Below, in pieces: positions 1 to 4,643 of a DNA stretch of 7,610 bases. The stretch comes from an uncultured Clostridia bacterium. Its GTDB lineage: Bacteria > Bacillota_A > Clostridia > TANB77 > CAG-508. The stretch's first letter is position 1; each line of letters opens with the position of its first letter. The notes under the pieces are model-generated. The model was not told the origin of the DNA and ran no database searches. It saw only the letters and a list, made by a program, of their open reading frames with translations. The translations under genes and the position numbers were made by a program. Location of the stretch: contig CALXJS010000065.1 in assembly GCA_944388685.1 (NCBI GenBank), positions 1 to 7,610 of the forward strand, written 5' to 3'.

Positions 1-194
1 TAAGAGAAAAAGCAATTAGAGATGAAAAAGCAGTGGAAAGATTTGGACTAAAAAAAGGAATAGAACAAGGAAGGGAGCAAGGAAGAGAGGAAGGCATAAA
101 AGAAATTGCTAAAAAAATGAAAGAAAAAGGAACAGATATTAAATTTATTCAAGAAGTAACAGGATTAACAGAAGAAGAAATTAATGCATTATAG
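1..194 (+). CDS. Rpn-family nuclease, C-terminal end only (cut by window start)
   Basis: Read from base 3, this gives 63 codons and a TAG stop at 192-194. The peptide closely matches the C-terminus of the complete Rpn protein at 2707-3639: it shares RDEKAVERFGLKKGIEQG, then a short run of G-x-x-Q/E four-residue units, GIKEIAKKMKE, and the end TGLTEEEI-x-AL. The nuclease domain lies off the window. This copy has 4 of the four-residue units (57-104), against 8 in the other gene. In E. coli Rpn proteins this C-terminal part is also made separately as an inhibitor of the nuclease. The gene sits directly upstream of the copy A intergenic region and a pilin-like gene. The identity rests on the paralogue in the same window, so the call is firm although the product is partial. 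Confidence 0.85.
   Translation, partial: REKAIRDEKAVERFGLKKGIEQGREQGREEGIKEIAKKMKEKGTDIKFIQEVTGLTEEEINAL
57..104 (+). repeat. 12-bp coding minisatellite, 4 units (Rpn copy A)
   Basis: Four in-frame 12-base units encode GIEQ, GREQ, GREE and GIKE. They correspond to the 8-unit run at 3454-3549 in the second Rpn gene. The four-unit difference (48 bp) falls exactly within this run, and the flanking codons align without other gaps. Unit number is therefore the main length difference in the part of the two genes that can be compared. Confidence 0.8.
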
Positions 195-253
195 TATTGT
201 TATGAAATTATAGTTGATGGGAATATAAAAAACATTTTTTATACAATAAAATT

Positions 254-276
254 TCCTTAAGTCAAATACTTAAGGA
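254..276 (+). repeat. Palindrome IR-L, copy A
   Basis: TCCTTAAGT and ACTTAAGGA form a perfect 9-bp stem around the loop CAAAT. Bases 260-276 are also the exact reverse complement of 431-447, so this element can either fold on itself or pair over a long range with IR-R. The sequence is unchanged in copy B (3697-3719). Confidence 0.8.
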
Positions 277-297
277 TAGTAAAGCTAAAGATATAAT
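270..297 (+). promoter_or_regulatory. Possible promoter inside the intergenic repeat, copy A
   Basis: TATAAT at 292-297 matches the -10 consensus perfectly, with TTAAGG at 270-275 as a weak -35 at 16-bp spacing. Both boxes and the spacing are kept in copy B (3713-3740). The -35 overlaps the right arm of the IR-L palindrome, so the palindrome could act as an operator. In AT-rich DNA a lone TATAAT is common, so this stays tentative. Confidence 0.35.
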
Positions 298-372
298 ACC
301 AATAAAATGTAGGAAAGTCAATAGATAGAGAGAATAAAAAATAAAGAACAAAAATTAAAAAATAAAAAATAT

Positions 373-431
373 AAAAACCAGGAATCACTTGGAAATAAAG
401 AATAGCAAGTGATTCCTGGTTTTTCTTTTTT
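373..431 (+). terminator. 19-bp hairpin with U-tract, copy A
   Basis: Arms 373-391 and 406-424 form a perfect 19-bp stem (core CCAGGAATCACTTG) with a 14-base loop. A T-rich run of five T, one C and six T follows. This is a strong factor-independent terminator. It would end transcription from the upstream Rpn gene about 230 bases after its stop, or act as a leader attenuator before the pilin-like gene. The copy B version has two adjacent compensated base pairs, so the stem itself is under selection. Confidence 0.75.
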
Positions 432-447
432 CCTTAAGTATTTGACT
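431..447 (+). repeat. Outer inverted repeat IR-R, copy A
   Basis: TCCTTAAGTATTTGACT is the exact reverse complement of 260-276, giving a 17-bp inverted repeat that encloses the terminator-like hairpin. The same pair exists in copy B (3703-3719 with 3875-3891). IR-R contains TTGACT, which resembles a -35 box, but no -10 box lies at a normal distance. Confidence 0.75.
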
Positions 448-545
448 GAAAGAAAAGATAAAAAACTTAGAAATAGTGCAAAAATAGGTGGATACAACAA
501 AAAAATGAAAAATAGAAACGATTGGACAAAAGAAAATAAAGAGAA

Positions 546-550
546 AGAGG
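546..550 (+). promoter_or_regulatory. Ribosome binding site of the pilin-like gene
   Basis: AGAGG lies 8 bases before the ATG at 559 and is repeated before the ATG at 4005 in copy B. This conservation supports 559 as the true start. Confidence 0.6.
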
Positions 551-558
551 TATAAAAG

Positions 559-2184
559 ATGAAAGAAAAATATGTAAGGAAAATTACTAGAAAGAATCAA
601 ATACAAAATCAAACAAAAACACAAAAAGGAATTACTTTATTGGCATTAGTTATAACAATCATTGTTTTATTAATTTTAGCAGGAATTACAATAAATGCTA
701 TCACAGGAGACAATGGAATTATTAGAAATGCAGGAAAAGGCAAAGAAGAAACAGAAATAGCCAATGAGAAAGACATTTTAGAGAAAGTAACCGTGCAAGC
801 AATGGGAAATAATAAATATGGAAATATAGAGGAAGAGGAATTGCAAGAGCAACTAGACAAGGAAACAGGAGAAGGAAAGACGGAGGCAACAGATATAGGA
901 GATGAATTTGAAGTTTTATTTACAGAAAGTAATCGATATTATACTGTTGATAAAGATGGAAATGTAGGAGAAGCACAAGATTTTGTAGAAGATAAATATC
1001 CAGGAGATATTACTGTTGGAAAAGATGGAGAAAAATTAGATGGAAATACAGAAAAAACAGCATATCAAATTTGGTGTATAGAGGACTTAGTGAAATTTTC
1101 TCAAATGGTAAATGAAGAAAATCAAGATTTTTTGAATAAATATGTAGTATTAAAAACAGATTTGAATTTTAATTCTAATTTTTCATATACGAATCCAGAT
1201 ACTACAGAATTTGATATTTATTTAGGTGGTGATGGGAATAATTCATTAAAAGAACAATTGTCAGAAGATGGAAATGGATTTTTTCCAATAGGGAGAAATT
1301 ATAGTACACAGACATTCAGAGGAAGCTTTGATGGGGAAAATCATATAATTAGGAATATATATATTAATCAAAGTTCAAATGCAGGATTATTTGGAGTAAG
1401 TGGTGGAGGAACTATTTATGGCACTAATAGAACAAAGATATGTAACTTAACAGTAGAAGGAAATATTATAGGAGGAACAAATTCTCAAAGAGCAGGTGGA
1501 ATAGTAGCATATGCAGCATATGGACTAGTAATAGAAAATTGTCATAGTCAAGTAAATATAAGTGGAAATGTATATGGAATGGGTGGTATTGTAGGAATAT
1601 GTCAATATGGAGATTTAGAAATTATAAATTGTTCAAATCAGGGAGCAATAGATAATGCAAGGAATGCTACAGGAGGTATTATAGGTGTTACACAAGCAAA
1701 TATTAATATTGTAAATACATATAATTCGGCAAACCTAAAAGGAACACAATTGATAGGAGGAATGGTAGGAATTATGGAGGCAAAAGTCAATATATATAAT
1801 AGCTATCAAGTGGGAGATATTACAGGTAGCAGTTCTGTTGGCGGTATGATAGGAAGAGGAAGTGCTACTGCAACTTTAAGAAATGTATATACCATAGGAA
1901 ATATCAGTTGTTCTAGTAGCAAAGGAGGAATTATCGGAGGAATACAAAATAGTGCAGTGATTTATTGTGATCATGTTTATTATAAAAAGGTAGATGGATT
2001 AGTAGGAATCTATAATGAAAATGATAGTGATTTTCAAATAAATGGGTATACAGAAGAAGAATGGAATAATACACAAATGGTTACACTATTGAATGAAGGA
2101 AGACAAAACCAAGAAGAAAACATAAATAAGCAAGAATGGAAAACATGGAAATTAGGAGAAGAAGGATATCCTGTATTTGAATAA
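559..2184 (+). CDS. Pilin-like (type IV prepilin leader) surface protein with GLUG repeats
   Basis: The 541-residue protein opens with a basic leader ending QKG at residue 24, followed by ITLLALVITIIVLLILAGI. This is a type III (prepilin-peptidase) signal and N-terminal hydrophobic helix, with predicted cleavage G24|I25. The usual Glu at mature position 5 is replaced by Ala. After a charged spacer (about 60-165) comes a region with at least seven GLUG-type repeats (about 275-475), recognisable as GLFGVS, GGIVAY, GGIVGI, GGIIGV, GGMVGI, GGMIGR and GGIIGG, each followed by a short beta-strand and Asn-rich turn. GLUG repeats are expected to form a beta-helix stalk or adhesin-like surface. The C-terminus (W-K-x-W-K-L-G-E-E-G-Y-P-V-F-E) recurs in the collapsed gene at 4005-4185 and appears to be a family tail. 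Membrane anchoring and display on the cell surface are inferred. The ligand is unknown. Confidence 0.8.
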   Translation: MKEKYVRKITRKNQIQNQTKTQKGITLLALVITIIVLLILAGITINAITGDNGIIRNAGKGKEETEIANEKDILEKVTVQAMGNNKYGNIEEEELQEQLDKETGEGKTEATDIGDEFEVLFTESNRYYTVDKDGNVGEAQDFVEDKYPGDITVGKDGEKLDGNTEKTAYQIWCIEDLVKFSQMVNEENQDFLNKYVVLKTDLNFNSNFSYTNPDTTEFDIYLGGDGNNSLKEQLSEDGNGFFPIGRNYSTQTFRGSFDGENHIIRNIYINQSSNAGLFGVSGGGTIYGTNRTKICNLTVEGNIIGGTNSQRAGGIVAYAAYGLVIENCHSQVNISGNVYGMGGIVGICQYGDLEIINCSNQGAIDNARNATGGIIGVTQANINIVNTYNSANLKGTQLIGGMVGIMEAKVNIYNSYQVGDITGSSSVGGMIGRGSATATLRNVYTIGNISCSSSKGGIIGGIQNSAVIYCDHVYYKKVDGLVGIYNENDSDFQINGYTEEEWNNTQMVTLLNEGRQNQEENINKQEWKTWKLGEEGYPVFE

Positions 2185-2198
2185 CAAATACAGGATAT
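2166..2198 (+). terminator. 14-bp hairpin overlapping the stop of the pilin-like gene
   Basis: ATATCCTGTATTTG (2166-2179) and CAAATACAGGATAT (2185-2198) form a perfect stem around a five-base loop. The left arm encodes the last residues Y-P-V-F-E. No T-run follows, so it may be an RNA 3' end stabiliser or a weak terminator rather than a classical one. Confidence 0.55.
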
Positions 2199-2220
2199 TA
2201 AATAGTGGACAGTATAGAAT

Positions 2221-2259
2221 AAGATTACTTTGTTGCCATTAGTGATAATAGGATTTTAA
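2221..2259 (+). pseudogene. Decayed N-terminal fragment of another pilin-like gene
   Basis: The frame beginning AAG at 2221 reads K-I-T-L-L-P-L-V-I-I-G-F and then stops at 2257-2259. It matches the KGITLLALVIT signature of the intact protein, and the DNA (attactttgttgccattagtgataa) tracks 631-656 closely. A weak match may continue to about 2296, where ATAAAT and ACTGGAAAT recall the ATAAATG-CACAGGAGA region. No start codon or ribosome site precedes it. It is best read as a remnant of an earlier pilin cassette. The fragment is short, so the call is moderate. Confidence 0.5.
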
Positions 2260-2299
2260 TGTAAATAGCAATAAATTTACTGGAAATACTTGTAAAATA

Positions 2300-2690
2300 T
2301 GAAAGTACATGATATATTATTAATATAATTATTCGTCGTTAAAATTTAAATCTGAAAGTTATTTCTAAATAAAATCCTAGAAATGTTGTAAATCTATATA
2401 ATTTGAAAACCAAAGAGGAAGAGTGTTTAAAACTAATTATAAAATCTTATTTCATTTTAAATCATAAAATTAAAATTATCATATTATTTCCTGTATTTTT
2501 ATTCATTATAGATTGTATTCGAGGTTAATCAAAGTTTAAAAAATTATACAAATATTTTTATTTAGTAAGAATCTTTATAAAATATTCAAGATAAAATTTT
2601 AAAAATCAAAAAGATATATATAAATACATTATATTAATTTTTATTGGAAGTAATTTTTAGATATTGTAATGGCAAATAATGTAAAATAAA
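2300..2690. other. Very AT-rich spacer without a recognisable gene
   Basis: This stretch of about 390 bp has frequent stops in all frames on both strands and no hairpin with a T-run. A TTGGAA at 2644-2649 has no convincing -10 partner, so no promoter for the downstream Rpn gene can be assigned. The composition suits decayed coding sequence, perhaps the rest of the pilin remnant on its left, but no further match was found. Confidence 0.5.
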
Positions 2691-2693
2691 AAC

Positions 2694-2700
2694 GAGGAGG
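2694..2700 (+). promoter_or_regulatory. Ribosome binding site of the Rpn gene
   Basis: GAGGAGG lies 6 bases before the ATG at 2707. It is a strong Shine-Dalgarno sequence and fixes that start. Confidence 0.8.
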
Positions 2701-2706
2701 AATTTA

Positions 2707-3639
2707 ATGAGTCAAAAAGAAGAAACAAAAAGAGAAAAAACAAGAAAATTATTATCTCCAAAATTAGATGTAATTTTTCAAGCATTATTTGGAGAAGTAG
2801 GAAGTGAAAGAATTACAAAGAAATTTTTAGAAGCGATACTAGATGAAGAACTAGAAGAAGTGGATTTAAGTAGAAACATTGTATTAAGAAGAGAAAATTT
2901 AGAAGATAAAATGGGAATATTAGATGTGTTAGTAAAAATTAATAATGAAGAATATTGTAATGTGGAAATGCAGATGGTAGAAAAAGATAAATTATTAGAA
3001 AGAATATTATATTATTGGTCGAGAATATATGGAAAAAATTTAAAATCAAGCAATGACTATGTAGAACTAAAAAAGACAATAGAAGTATTAATAGTAAATT
3101 TTGAAATAAAGAGATTAGAAGAATTGGAATATCATAGTAAATGGAAAATAATAGAAGAAAAGAAGAGAAAGCTGGTCTTGACAGAAGACTTAGAAATACA
3201 TATAATTGAGATACCAAAGATATATAAACTAGCAGGAGAAGAGCAAGAGGAAGAATTAGTAAAATGGCTAGAATTTATAGAAAATCCTGAAAGTAAGAAG
3301 GTGGAGAAGTATATGAAAGAAAATAAAGAGATGAAAGAAGCAAAAGAAAAATTAGAAGTGATGAGTGAAGATGAAAGAATGCAAATTTTAGCAGAGTTAA
3401 GATTAAAGGCAATTAGAGATGAAAAAGCAGTGGAAAGATTTGGACTAAAAAAAGGAATAGAACAGGGAAGAAAGCAAGGAATGAAGCAAGGAATAAAGCA
3501 AGGAATAAGACAAGGAATAAGACAAGGAAGAGAGGAAGGCATAAAAGAAATTGCTAAAAAAATGAAAGAAGAAGGATTTGATGTAAAAACAATACAAAAT
3601 ATAACAGGATTAACCGAAGAAGAAATTCATGCATTATAG
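2707..3639 (+). CDS. Rpn-family recombination-promoting nuclease (PD-(D/E)XK)
   Basis: This 310-residue protein has the PD-(D/E)XK_2/Rpn signature. It has KLDVIFQALFG (residues 19-29), the catalytic Asp in GILDVLVK (D73) and the E-x-Q motif in NVEMQM (E87, Q89). The usual Lys-like position is taken by Gln, as in many family members. Residues about 105-240 are helical and charged. Residues 250-281 are eight G-x-x-Q/E repeats, and the end (TGLTEEEIHAL) is the common family tail. Rpn proteins are DNA endonucleases that promote RecA-independent recombination in E. coli, and some are toxic antiphage proteins. They are often annotated as putative transposases, but no terminal repeats are seen tightly around this gene. 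The intergenic region of copy B follows it directly. Length and motifs are intact, so it is probably functional. Confidence 0.85.
   Translation: MSQKEETKREKTRKLLSPKLDVIFQALFGEVGSERITKKFLEAILDEELEEVDLSRNIVLRRENLEDKMGILDVLVKINNEEYCNVEMQMVEKDKLLERILYYWSRIYGKNLKSSNDYVELKKTIEVLIVNFEIKRLEELEYHSKWKIIEEKKRKLVLTEDLEIHIIEIPKIYKLAGEEQEEELVKWLEFIENPESKKVEKYMKENKEMKEAKEKLEVMSEDERMQILAELRLKAIRDEKAVERFGLKKGIEQGRKQGMKQGIKQGIRQGIRQGREEGIKEIAKKMKEEGFDVKTIQNITGLTEEEIHAL
3313..3639 (+). CDS. Candidate internal short product (RpnS-like C-terminal protein)
   Basis: An in-frame ATG at residue 203 of the Rpn gene is preceded by AGGTGGAG (3299-3306), a strong Shine-Dalgarno sequence with 6-base spacing. Translation from it would give a 108-residue protein holding the helical region, all eight four-residue repeats and the C-terminal tail, without the nuclease domain. 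In E. coli Rpn genes such an internally started product (RpnS) binds and blocks the full-length toxic nuclease, and its dimer interface carries four-residue repeats of variable number. The purine-rich base composition makes chance Shine-Dalgarno matches likely, so the start is a candidate. The equivalent position in copy A lies outside the window. Confidence 0.5.
   Translation: MKENKEMKEAKEKLEVMSEDERMQILAELRLKAIRDEKAVERFGLKKGIEQGRKQGMKQGIKQGIRQGIRQGREEGIKEIAKKMKEEGFDVKTIQNITGLTEEEIHAL
3454..3549 (+). repeat. 12-bp coding minisatellite, 8 units (Rpn copy B)
   Basis: Eight in-frame units encode GIEQ, GRKQ, GMKQ, GIKQ, GIRQ, GIRQ, GREE and GIKE. The two GIRQ units are identical in DNA and neighbouring units differ by one or two bases, as expected from recent slippage or unequal exchange. 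Copy A has four units. Confidence 0.85.
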
Positions 3640-3696
3640 TATTACGAAATTATAGGTATTAGGAATGGAGAAAAAACATTTTTTATACAAAAAAAT

Positions 3697-3719
3697 TCCT
3701 TAAGTCAAATACTTAAGGA
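3697..3719 (+). repeat. Palindrome IR-L, copy B
   Basis: This 23-base element is identical to 254-276: a perfect 9-bp stem around CAAAT. Bases 3703-3719 are the exact reverse complement of IR-R at 3875-3891. Confidence 0.8.
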
Positions 3720-3740
3720 TACCAAAACTAAAGATATAAT
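3713..3740 (+). promoter_or_regulatory. Possible promoter inside the intergenic repeat, copy B
   Basis: TTAAGG (3713-3718), a 16-bp spacer and TATAAT (3735-3740) repeat the arrangement of copy A, although the spacer sequence differs. Retention of both boxes is mild support. Confidence 0.35.
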
Positions 3741-3816
3741 AGCAATAAAATGCAGGAAAGTCAATAGATAGAGAGAATAAAAATAGAGAAGAAAAAATTA
3801 AAAAAATAAAAAATTC

Positions 3817-3875
3817 AAAAAGTAGAAATCGCTTGTAATTTTAGAGTAGCAAGTGATTCCTACTTTTTCTGTTTT
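3817..3875 (+). terminator. 19-bp hairpin with T-rich tail, copy B
   Basis: Arms 3817-3835 and 3850-3868 pair over 19 positions with one A-C mismatch (3826/3859) and one G-T wobble. The 14-base loop has the same length as in copy A. The pairs C378-G419 and C379-G418 of copy A are replaced by G3822-C3863 and T3823-A3862. A broken T-run follows. It is a slightly weaker version of the copy A terminator. Confidence 0.7.
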
Positions 3876-3891
3876 CCTTAAGTATTTGACT
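3875..3891 (+). repeat. Outer inverted repeat IR-R, copy B
   Basis: This 17-base sequence is identical to 431-447 and exactly complementary to 3703-3719. Confidence 0.75.
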
Positions 3892-4004
3892 GAAAGAAAA
3901 GACAAAAAGCTTGGAAATAGTATAAAAATAGCGAGATATAGCAAAAAAGATAAAGACTGAAAATGACTAGACAAAAGAAAAATAAAGAGAAAGAGGTATA
4001 AAAG

Positions 4005-4185
4005 ATGAAAGAAAAATATGTTAGGAAATTCTGAAACATATACAGGAAATATAATAACAAAAACAGATATGAAAAATCAAGAATTTGTAAATGAATTGAA
4101 TTCGTATAAAGATGAAAACAATCAATATCCATCAGACTGGAAAAAGTGGAAATTAGGAGAAGATGGATACCCAACATTTGAATAA
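4005..4185 (+). pseudogene. Pilin-like gene collapsed by internal deletion
   Basis: The ribosome site and first codons (ATG at 4005, MKEKYVRK) equal those of the intact pilin-like gene at 559, but the frame stops after nine codons (TGA 4032-4034). A different frame then carries a family C-terminus down to TAA at 4183-4185: D-W-K-K-W-K-L-G-E-D-G-Y-P-T-F-E, close to the end of the intact protein. The hydrophobic pilin helix and the whole repeat region are missing, so a frame-shifting internal deletion is the simplest explanation. An ATG at 4018 opens the C-terminal frame and would give a 55-residue soluble peptide, but it has no ribosome site of its own. It is most likely a remnant. Confidence 0.75.
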
Positions 4186-4187
4186 AA

Positions 4188-4232
4188 TAGAGGATATACA
4201 AGTTAAATAATTTTGAATTTGTATATCCTCTA
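4188..4232 (-). terminator. 14-bp hairpin between convergent genes
   Basis: TAGAGGATATACAA (4188-4201) and TTGTATATCCTCTA (4219-4232) form a perfect stem with a 17-base loop. Read leftwards it begins 5 bases after the stop of the small membrane-protein gene and is followed by TTTTATTC, which suits a terminator on the minus strand. It also closes the collapsed pilin-like gene on the plus strand, but the T-run there is distant. Confidence 0.6.
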
Positions 4233-4237
4233 ATCAA

Positions 4238-4489
4238 TTAAAAACTTTCTTTTTTTACATCATCAATAATTGTAGCAGAAATAATAAAACTCATAGCAAA
4301 ATTTAAACCAATAATCATACCAAAAATACCCGTATAAAAAACGGATGGATATGTATAAAGTAGCATATATGTAAGAAGAATGATAGCAGAAATAATACAG
4401 ATAATAAAAGAAGTCCAAAGACCCATTTTTAAAATATGTAATATCTTTTTATCAAAATGTCTATAATTCTGTAAAAATGCTTTAATCAT
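4238..4489 (-). CDS. Small two-helix membrane protein, function unknown
   Basis: The 83-residue protein has a short basic N-terminal part (residues 1-22) and two hydrophobic segments: about 25-46 (WTSFIICIISAIILLTYMLL) and 51-75 (containing GIFGMIIGLNFAMSFIISA). It ends in a charged tail (DDVKKESF). I recall similar small conserved proteins of unknown role in clostridia (F-D-K-K-I-L start, two helices), but this was not searched. The start is supported by GAGGTG 8 bases upstream of the ATG. It is divergent from the AraC-type gene, with about 154 bp between them, so it could be one of that regulator's targets, though nothing in the sequence shows this. It is not a shadow ORF: it has its own ribosome site and terminator and no gene opposite it. 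Confidence 0.7.
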   Translation of the reverse strand: MIKAFLQNYRHFDKKILHILKMGLWTSFIICIISAIILLTYMLLYTYPSVFYTGIFGMIIGLNFAMSFIISATIIDDVKKESF

Positions 4490-4584
4490 AAATTAAACAC
4501 CTCTATTTCTAAACTACTATATCAATGGTAACATAAAGCAAAATGAAAAACAATGGAAGTTTTCGCCATTACTTTTGAGGACGA

Positions 4585-4613
4585 TTGAAGAATAACAAAA
4601 ATAGTGGTATACT
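4585..4613 (+). promoter_or_regulatory. Sigma-A-type promoter of the AraC-family gene
   Basis: TTGAAG (4585-4590) and TATACT (4608-4613) are separated by 17 bp, with a TGG extended -10 element (4605-4607). Transcription would begin near 4620. A GAGGAG ribosome site (4633-4638) lies 5 bases before the ATG at 4644. Confidence 0.75.
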
Positions 4614-4643
4614 AAAGAAGAACAAAAAATACGAGGAGAAACT

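Larger units (their letters stand above)
1..582 (+). repeat. Long tandem-module repeat, copy A
   Basis: This stretch aligns with 3398-4028 from the Rpn 3' end, through the whole intergenic region (364 bp here, 365 bp there), to the first codons of the downstream gene (ATGAAAGAAAAATATGT in both). By eye the match is high in the coding tail and intergenic region and stops within codons 8-9 of the pilin-like gene. The left boundary is unknown because the window begins inside the repeat. The gene content after the match differs: intact pilin-like protein here, collapsed gene in copy B. Confidence 0.85.
3398..4028 (+). repeat. Long tandem-module repeat, copy B
   Basis: This is the counterpart of 1-582. 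It covers the Rpn 3' end, the 365-bp intergenic region with its nested inverted repeats, the AGAGG ribosome site and the first codons MKEKYVRK of the following gene. The sequence then diverges abruptly into the collapsed pilin-like gene. Confidence 0.85.

Noticed and set aside
195..558. c-di-GMP (GEMM) riboswitch upstream of a pilin-like gene
   Set aside because: Such riboswitches are known to precede pilin genes in clostridia, so I looked for the conserved core. The typical GEMM-I and GEMM-II sequence motifs are not present. The structure seen is a simple long stem with flanking inverted repeats.
318..624. Two overlapping minus-strand ORFs (60 and 79 residues) over the copy A intergenic region
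   Set aside because: They are hydrophobic shadows of A-rich sequence crossing the perfect hairpin, and are not kept in the same form in copy B.
2644..2670. Promoter for the complete Rpn gene
   Set aside because: TTGGAA is a fair -35, but no -10-like sequence occurs at 16-18 bp spacing.
3132..3542. 136-residue minus-strand ORF rich in C-F/L-I-P repeats
   Set aside because: It is the antisense shadow of the Rpn gene, and its repeats are the complement of the 12-bp coding minisatellite. It has no ribosome site.
3454..3549. CRISPR-like repeat array
   Set aside because: The 12-bp units are contiguous, in frame and encode G-x-x-Q/E. There are no spacers.
3878..4237. 119-residue minus-strand ORF
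   Set aside because: It lies opposite the conserved intergenic repeat and the collapsed pilin gene, is Phe/Leu/Ser-rich as expected for complemented A-rich DNA, and lacks a ribosome site.
4523..4570. Operator for the AraC-type regulator in the divergent region (two CAATGG copies 28 bp apart, and AATGG/CCATT)
   Set aside because: Six-base and five-base matches are expected by chance here, and no independent evidence supports binding.
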